19,274 nt of DNA from JANOQP01 sp044227705 (GTDB taxonomy: Bacteria; Bacteroidota; Bacteroidia; Chitinophagales; Saprospiraceae): contig JBGAWE010000072.1 in the NCBI GenBank assembly GCA_044227705.1, positions 1 through 19,274 of the forward strand. Reading direction: 5' to 3'. Each line of letters starts with the position of its first letter. Position 1 is the first letter of the stretch. Shown in pieces: positions 14,908 to 19,274 of the stretch. A program made the position numbers and the translations under genes. The notes under the pieces are model-generated. The model was not told where the DNA came from. It saw nothing but the letters and a program-made list of their open reading frames with translations, and did no database searches.

Positions 14908-15558
14908 ATGAACCTCGCCGATTACATCGAGCACACCGTCCTCCGGGCCGACACGGATTTGAAGTCGGTGCAGAATGCCTGCGATCTCGCGCTGAAAAAC
15001 CGGTTCGCGGCGGTCTGTGTGCCGCCGTTTTTTGTGCGCGACGCACGGCGGTTCCTTGGCGAGGGTTTTCGCATCCCGAAACTGGTGACGGTTGCCGGTT
15101 TCCCGATGGGCTACACGGCCATCGTGGCCAAGAGCGAGGAGATAAAACGGGCCGTCGAGGAAGGCGCCGACGAGATTGACGTCGTGGCAAACATCGCCGC
15201 CCTCAAATCGGGCAACTGGAACCACGTCTCCAACGACATCGACAGCGTGGCCCGTGCCGCCCATCTCAAAGGCCGCGTCATCAAGGTGATTTTCGAGGTC
15301 GGCCTTTTGACGCAGCAGGAAATCCTCTCGCTCATAGATGTCTGCGTCGGCACCGGGGTTGATTTCATAAAAACCGGCACCGGCATGCACGGCCATGACG
15401 CGACGGCCGAACAGGTCCGCTTCCTGCGGGCGCACCTCCCAGAGAACATCAAGGTCAAGGCCGCTGGCGGCATTCGCACGAAGGAGCGGGCGCAGGAACT
15501 CGTGACGGCGGGCGCGACGCGGCTCGGCACTTCGGCCGGGGCGGAGATCTTAAGATGA
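14908..15558 (+). CDS. deoC: deoxyribose-phosphate aldolase
   Basis: Class I aldolase that cleaves 2-deoxyribose 5-phosphate to glyceraldehyde 3-phosphate and acetaldehyde in deoxynucleoside catabolism. It has 216 aa from ATG 14908; a TTG five codons earlier is less likely. Active-site residues: Asp91 in DEIDVVANI (88-96), the Schiff-base Lys155 in DFIKTGTGM (152-160) and the second Lys184 in VKAAGGIR (183-190). FPMGYT (65-70) is the conserved phosphate-side segment. The superoxide dismutase gene follows after 60 bases. No other deo genes are adjacent, so the setting does not indicate a classical deo operon. Confidence 0.96.
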   Translation: MNLADYIEHTVLRADTDLKSVQNACDLALKNRFAAVCVPPFFVRDARRFLGEGFRIPKLVTVAGFPMGYTAIVAKSEEIKRAVEEGADEIDVVANIAALKSGNWNHVSNDIDSVARAAHLKGRVIKVIFEVGLLTQQEILSLIDVCVGTGVDFIKTGTGMHGHDATAEQVRFLRAHLPENIKVKAAGGIRTKERAQELVTAGATRLGTSAGAEILR

Positions 15559-15618
15559 CCGCTCCCCCGAAAGGCCAACCTTCAAACCATCCATTTTTCA
15601 ACAAAATCAAATAGCAAC

Positions 15619-16239
15619 ATGGCCTTTCAACTTCCCAACCTGCCCTACGCCTTCGACGCGCTCGAGCCGCACATCGACGCGCGAACGATGGAGATCCACC
15701 ACGGCAAGCACCACGCCGCCTACACGAACAACCTCAACGCCGCCATCGCCGGGACCGAACTCGAAAACCGGTCCATCGAGGAGATTCTCGCCAACGTCTC
15801 GAAGGCAAGTCCGGCCGTTCGCAACAACGGCGGCGGCTTTTTCAACCACAACCTCTTCTGGGAAATCATGACCCCCGGCGGCGACGACCTCGCCCCGAAC
15901 TCCAACCTTGCCGCCGCCATCGAGCGCGATCTGGGCGGATTTGAAAACTTCAAAAAGGACTTCTCGGCGGCGGGCGCGACGCGCTTCGGCTCGGGCTGGG
16001 CATGGCTCTGCGTCGGGGCGGACGACAAATTGTTCATCACCTCCTCGCCCAACCAGGACAACCCGTTGATGGACGTAGCTGAAAAGAAAGGCACCCCGAT
16101 TCTCGGGCTTGATGTCTGGGAGCACGCCTATTACCTCAACTACCAGAACCGCCGGCCAGACTATATCGCCGCATTTTTCAATGTTGTCAATTGGAAGGAG
16201 GTGCAGGACCGCTTCAACCGCGCCGTCAAGACGAACTGA
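15619..16239 (+). CDS. sodA: superoxide dismutase, Fe/Mn family (Mn-type features)
   Basis: Converts superoxide to oxygen and hydrogen peroxide in the cytoplasm; no signal peptide is seen. It has 206 aa. Metal ligands: His27 in MEIHHGKHH (24-32), His77 in FFNHNLFW (74-81), Asp165 and His169 in DVWEHAYYLNYQNRR (165-179). A Gln at 146 in NQDNPLM, rather than one before the second His ligand, is the pattern of Mn-type enzymes, so manganese or cambialistic use is likely, although many Bacteroidota enzymes accept either metal. Two Phe residues (74-75) replace the His-Ala seen before the NH ligand pair in E. coli MnSOD. It lies 60 bases after deoC and 48 before glgC, with no terminator or promoter seen between. 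Confidence 0.93.
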   Translation: MAFQLPNLPYAFDALEPHIDARTMEIHHGKHHAAYTNNLNAAIAGTELENRSIEEILANVSKASPAVRNNGGGFFNHNLFWEIMTPGGDDLAPNSNLAAAIERDLGGFENFKKDFSAAGATRFGSGWAWLCVGADDKLFITSSPNQDNPLMDVAEKKGTPILGLDVWEHAYYLNYQNRRPDYIAAFFNVVNWKEVQDRFNRAVKTN

Positions 16240-16287
16240 TTCCCGGCCGATTTCTTCATCAAGAACAATCAAAAACGTCCGCCAGCT

Positions 16288-17562
16288 ATGATCAAAATGA
16301 TTTGCCTCATCCTCGGCGGCGGCGCGGGCAGCCGCCTTTTCCCGCTCACCGAGAAGCGCTCGAAGCCTGCCGTGCCCATCGGCGGCAAGTACCGCCTCAT
16401 CGACATCCCCATCTCCAACTGCATCAACTCGGGGGTCAAGCGGATGTTCGTCCTTACACAATACAACTCCGCGTCGCTCAACGCGCACATCAAGAACTCG
16501 TACAACTTCGACCACTTCTCACAAGGATTCGTCGACATCCTCGCCGCCGAGCAGACGCCGGGCAACATGTCGTGGTTCCAGGGGACGGCCGACGCGGTGC
16601 GCCAGAGCGAGCCGCACTTCAGCCGCCACGACTTCGACTACATGCTGATTTTGAGCGGCGACCAGCTCTATCAAATGGACTTCGAGACGATGGTCATGGA
16701 GCATATCGAAAAGAAGGCCGACCTCACCATCGCCACCATCCCCGTCAACGCCCGCGACGCCACCGGCTTCGGCATCATGAAGGTCGACAAGCACGGCATG
16801 ATCCCGCGCTTCGTCGAGAAGCCGAAGGCCGACATCCTGCCCGACTGGAAAAGCGACGTCTCCTCCGAAATGAAAAGGCGCGGCCGCGAGTACCTCGCCT
16901 CGATGGGCATCTACATCTTCAACAAAAGGACGCTTCAGGAACTCTTCGCCGAGAACACCGACGCGATGGACTTTGGCAAGGAAATCATCCCCGCCTGCCT
17001 CCAGTCGGGCCGCCGCGTGGCCAGCTACCAGTACACCGGCTATTGGGAGGACATCGGGACCATCCGCTCGTTCTACGAGGCGAACATCGAGCTGACCGAC
17101 CACATCCCCTCGTTCAACCTGTTCGACAACCGCAACATAATCTACACCCGGGGCCGGATGCTGCCGCCCGCCAAGTTCTACGGCGGCACGAGCATCAACC
17201 GGGCGATGGTCGCCGAGGGGAGCATCATCCACGCACGGCTCATCGACCGCTCCATCATCGGCCTCCGTTCGAGAATCGGGGAAAACTCCGTGATAAAGGA
17301 CGCCATCGTGATGGGCAACGACCAATTCCAGTCCCTCCAGGACATGGCAATCGACCCCCTTGGCATCCCCCTCGGTATCGGCGACGGATGCCACATCGAG
17401 CACTGCATCCTCGACAAGGACTGCATGATCGGCAACAACGTCATGATTCGCGGCGGTGCCCACCTGCCCGACTGCGACACGCCCGCCTACGTCGTCCGAG
17501 ACGGCGTGGTGGTGGTGAAAAAGGGGGCCGTCATCGAGGAGGGAGCACGCATCGGGTTCTGA
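16288..17562 (+). CDS. glgC: glucose-1-phosphate adenylyltransferase (ADP-glucose pyrophosphorylase)
   Basis: Makes ADP-glucose from glucose 1-phosphate and ATP, the committed step of bacterial glycogen synthesis. It has 424 aa. The nucleotidyltransferase domain shows GGGAGSRLFPLTEKRSKPAVP (10-30), SNCINSGVKRM (43-53), WFQGTADAVRQ (96-106), LSGDQLYQMDF (122-132), the glucose-1-phosphate site FVEKPK (175-180) and GYWEDIGTI (251-259). The C-terminal ~130 residues form a left-handed beta-helix of hexapeptide repeats (IIHARLIDRSIIG, GDGCHIEHCILDKDC) ending VVVVKKGAVIEEG. It is the last gene of the deoC-sod-glgC run and is closed by a strong terminator. Other glycogen genes are not in the window. 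Confidence 0.96.
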   Translation: MIKMICLILGGGAGSRLFPLTEKRSKPAVPIGGKYRLIDIPISNCINSGVKRMFVLTQYNSASLNAHIKNSYNFDHFSQGFVDILAAEQTPGNMSWFQGTADAVRQSEPHFSRHDFDYMLILSGDQLYQMDFETMVMEHIEKKADLTIATIPVNARDATGFGIMKVDKHGMIPRFVEKPKADILPDWKSDVSSEMKRRGREYLASMGIYIFNKRTLQELFAENTDAMDFGKEIIPACLQSGRRVASYQYTGYWEDIGTIRSFYEANIELTDHIPSFNLFDNRNIIYTRGRMLPPAKFYGGTSINRAMVAEGSIIHARLIDRSIIGLRSRIGENSVIKDAIVMGNDQFQSLQDMAIDPLGIPLGIGDGCHIEHCILDKDCMIGNNVMIRGGAHLPDCDTPAYVVRDGVVVVKKGAVIEEGARIGF

Positions 17563-17588
17563 ACCTCCTCCGGGTTTTGGGTGAAACG

Positions 17589-17626
17589 AAAAGTGCCGTC
17601 GGTGAAAACCGGCGGCACTTTTTTTT
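17589..17626 (+). terminator. intrinsic terminator of glgC, possibly bidirectional
   Basis: AAGTGCCGTCGG (17591-17602), loop TGAAAA, CCGGCGGCACTT (17609-17620), then six more T. Twelve pairs with one T-G wobble; flanking AA and TT extend it. On the minus strand the hairpin is followed by TTTTCGTTTC, so it could also stop the opposing transketolase-end transcript, whose stop codon lies 24 bases away. Confidence 0.85.
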
Positions 17627-17649
17627 ATCGAAAACGAGCAAAAGGGAGC

Positions 17650-17818
17650 CTATTTCCTATCCAAAACGTCTTTTACGGCCCAGAGGACATCCTTCTTTCC
17701 GAGGCCGTACTTCTCCAAAAGCTCGACCGGCTTCCCGCTCTCGCCGAACGAATCCTTCACCCCGACGTGCTCCATCGGCGCGGTTAGGCGGTAGGTCAAC
17801 TGTTCATGTGCCTTAATG
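17650..17818 (-). pseudogene. C-terminal remnant of a transketolase gene
   Basis: The last ~55 codons of a transketolase (C-terminal subunit or full-length form). GIKAHEQLTYRL is followed by the recognisable TAPMEHVGVKDSFGESGKP, ELLEKYGLGKKD and the terminal VKDVLDRK before a TAG stop at 17652-17650. The rest of the transketolase (TPP-binding and pyrimidine domains) is absent: upstream in this frame a stop occurs at 17853-17851, and the preceding DNA belongs to a different gene in another frame. The only possible start is a TTG at 17844, so a functional protein is unlikely. The left boundary of homology (about 17818) is approximate and abuts the end of the 167-aa accessory gene. Confidence 0.75.
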
Positions 17819-17821
17819 CCT

Positions 17822-18325
17822 TCAGTATAGTTCCAGGCGAGCAACTGGTTTTAATCCGAGTTGCGCCAAAACCCTTAATTGGGGGGCGTGTGCAGGAATG
17901 GCGAAGCCGTCAGATTGAATCCACACAAAGGCCTTTTCAGTTGCTCGGAGCCTATTGATTTCCGGGGCTTTATGCACAAGCCAGTCTTTGAGCCATTTAA
18001 GCTTGTTGCTCATCTTGCGCACTTCGCTCGTGTTCGCAGTATGTACTTCCACAAAATGCACCTTGTCCCGATAGGCGATGGCATAGTCCCAACGCGATTC
18101 CTCTGGATAGAGCTTTTTTGTACAGTCGTCAATGTTGAGGCTGCCACCGCATTGAGAGCTTTCTCTTAACCTGATTTTCGTGCTGTGCTTTCCCAATGCC
18201 TGCAACCCTGGCTGGTGGCAGTCCTTCACATCATTGGTAGCTCTGACAGCGTTTTCGAAAACCATCAAGGATTGACCCTCTACTGGGAAACCGGGCAAGG
18301 GCTTTTTCCCACTATTTTTCTTCAT
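17822..18325 (-). CDS. hypothetical protein, partner of ATPase, with D...E-V-H nuclease-like pattern
   Basis: 167-aa soluble protein from ATG 18325; a longer open frame reaches 18424, but this ATG gives a 14-base overlap with the ATPase gene, typical of coupled translation. I do not recognise a named family. The centre reads SRWDYAIAYRDKVHFVEVHT (77-96), an Asp on a predicted strand followed 13 residues later by Glu-Val-His. This resembles the D...ExK core of PD-(D/E)XK nucleases, with His for Lys. A basic helix KMSNKLKWLKDWL (104-116) follows. The resemblance is only a pattern; a non-catalytic member or an unrelated fold is equally possible. Its base composition matches the ATPase gene, not the host genes. 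Its end touches the transketolase remnant. Confidence 0.7.
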   Translation of the reverse strand: MKKNSGKKPLPGFPVEGQSLMVFENAVRATNDVKDCHQPGLQALGKHSTKIRLRESSQCGGSLNIDDCTKKLYPEESRWDYAIAYRDKVHFVEVHTANTSEVRKMSNKLKWLKDWLVHKAPEINRLRATEKAFVWIQSDGFAIPAHAPQLRVLAQLGLKPVARLELY

Positions 18326-19274
18326 GTTTTTGAGGGAGATTGGAGACGATCTCGACTGCCCGGCTAGCGAACTCGGAAAGGCCGCCCCAACTCGACATGG
18401 CCTCATCATCGCTTCCAGCATCAAGCTGCGATATGTCTACGGCTATCACCTTGCTATTTGGCCGCCTTTGAAAATGCCAAGTTTTGAACTCTTTTTCCTC
18501 AACCGCCGCCTTAAAGATTGTTTTCAGCAAATTGTCCTTTGTGGTAATCGAAAACAGTTTGAACAACAGGTTGGCATCGCTCCCGGACTCCTTTATGTTG
18601 CGTATAGCCCATGCCATTTCGAGAAGGACGGGCGAGTGTGTGGAAATGACCACCTTATAGCCACGCTGCATCAATTGCAACGCGAGCAGCAGCACCGTCT
18701 GGATGGCTTGGGGGTGAAGGCCCATCTCTGGTTCCTCGATTACAACCCAGTCCACCGTCTCTTTTTTTGATTTTTTACCGCTTGGAATCAAATGATAAAG
18801 TGATAGAAGCAAGGGCATAAACTCTTTCTGTCCTGCCGACCAAGTCATAAAGGGCAGCTTTTGGCCATCAATTTTTTGAAGAAAACGTCTTTTAAGGTCT
18901 TTGTCAAGTTCAATTGCTGCCCCATGAAAGATGCTGTCGTCAACGCTTTTCTTAATCGGACCACCAATTTTGTAAGGTCTTGGGAAAATATGCTGGCTAC
19001 CATGCCCATTGGAAAACTCCTTCTCCATCAAGAGCCTTAATGACTCGCTGAATGATTTGTGTACATAGGGGTCCCCGATATCGAAATTCTGAAAGTTTCT
19101 AGGCCACCCTTGTGCCATGGTCACGACTCGTTGGGCTGGGATATAGAAAATGCTCTCTTCCTTGTCCTCATCCTTCAATGCCCCCTTGCGGTTCAACAGT
19201 ACTTTCTCGTCATATTGTTTCCCGTTGTGCGACAAAACAGTTTTACCAACCTTCCAAACACCCGACATCGATTC
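18312..19274 (-). CDS. AAA/ABC-type P-loop ATPase (AAA_21/OLD-like), N-terminus beyond window
   Basis: C-terminal ~320 residues of an SMC/ABC-type P-loop ATPase. An ATG at 19268 is present, but the frame is open to the window edge and the Walker A motif is missing, so the gene starts outside. Seen from that ATG: FYIPAQRVVTM (41-51), a conserved strand in this ATPase group; the signature-like TWSAGQKEFMPLLL (142-155); Walker B plus D-loop DWVVIEEPEMGLHP (173-186); and the switch His in VVISTHSPVLLE (206-217). No Toprim domain follows, so it is not a full OLD nuclease. Such stand-alone ATPases commonly act with a small effector gene, and the overlapping downstream gene fits that role. The DNA is more AT-rich than the neighbouring core genes. 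Confidence 0.85.
   Translation of the reverse strand, partial: ESMSGVWKVGKTVLSHNGKQYDEKVLLNRKGALKDEDKEESIFYIPAQRVVTMAQGWPRNFQNFDIGDPYVHKSFSESLRLLMEKEFSNGHGSQHIFPRPYKIGGPIKKSVDDSIFHGAAIELDKDLKRRFLQKIDGQKLPFMTWSAGQKEFMPLLLSLYHLIPSGKKSKKETVDWVVIEEPEMGLHPQAIQTVLLLALQLMQRGYKVVISTHSPVLLEMAWAIRNIKESGSDANLLFKLFSITTKDNLLKTIFKAAVEEKEFKTWHFQRRPNSKVIAVDISQLDAGSDDEAMSSWGGLSEFASRAVEIVSNLPQKHEEK

Noticed and set aside
14771..14911. 46-codon open frame starting ATG in the deoC leader and overlapping the deoC start as ATGA
   Set aside because: It contains the 13-bp hairpin and the second promoter, has no upstream initiation signal, and its product shows no recognisable feature. The overlap could be chance, so it is not annotated as a gene.

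Overview
The window looks like the chromosome of a GC-rich member of the Bacteroidota, possibly a Saprospiria-type lineage (the lineage is inference). Supporting signs are a PorG-like (DUF6089) outer-membrane barrel, three OmpA-domain proteins including one with the lipoprotein-TPR-PD40-OmpA layout of PorE, and a TonB with the Bacteroidota N-terminus. Promoters match the Bacteroidota -33/-7 pattern (TTG, 19 bases, TAnnTTTG), and start codons have A-rich leaders rather than Shine-Dalgarno sequences. No tRNA, rRNA, CRISPR array, IS element or transposase is visible.

Layout. 1-431: the C-terminal end of an OmpA-domain protein cut by the window edge. 603-3425 (+): PorG-like protein, tRNA hydroxylase TrhO and a flavin reductase-like protein, tightly spaced behind a clear promoter. 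3443-6227 (-): small lipoprotein, OmpA-domain protein, GTP cyclohydrolase II (ribA) and a TPMT-family methyltransferase, a likely unit reading towards the first cluster. 6372-7448 (+): fructose-1,6-bisphosphatase, divergent from the lipoprotein, ending in a terminator. 7651-10286 (+): ExbD, TonB, a two-helix membrane protein and a PstS-like lipoprotein whose frame is broken by one extra G. It ends in a very strong terminator. 10495-12471 (+): PorE-like lipoprotein. 12626-14632 (+): gyrB with a -7 box almost touching its start codon. 14908-17562 (+): deoC, a Mn-type superoxide dismutase and glgC, preceded by two tandem promoters with a 13-bp hairpin between them and closed by a terminator.

17650-19274 (-) differs. 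The last ~55 codons of a transketolase gene are left without the rest, and directly against them lies a more AT-rich two-gene block: a P-loop ATPase (N-terminus beyond the window) overlapping a 167-aa protein with a D...E-V-H pattern. This looks like an acquired island inserted at or in the transketolase gene. ATPase plus small partner is a common layout for defence or other accessory modules, so this is the best candidate here for an undescribed system, although its function cannot be proved from sequence alone.

The core genes fall into two themes: envelope biogenesis and energised transport (PorG-like, PorE-like, OmpA proteins, ExbD/TonB), and central carbon storage and sugar-phosphate metabolism (fbp, glgC, deoC, the transketolase remnant).
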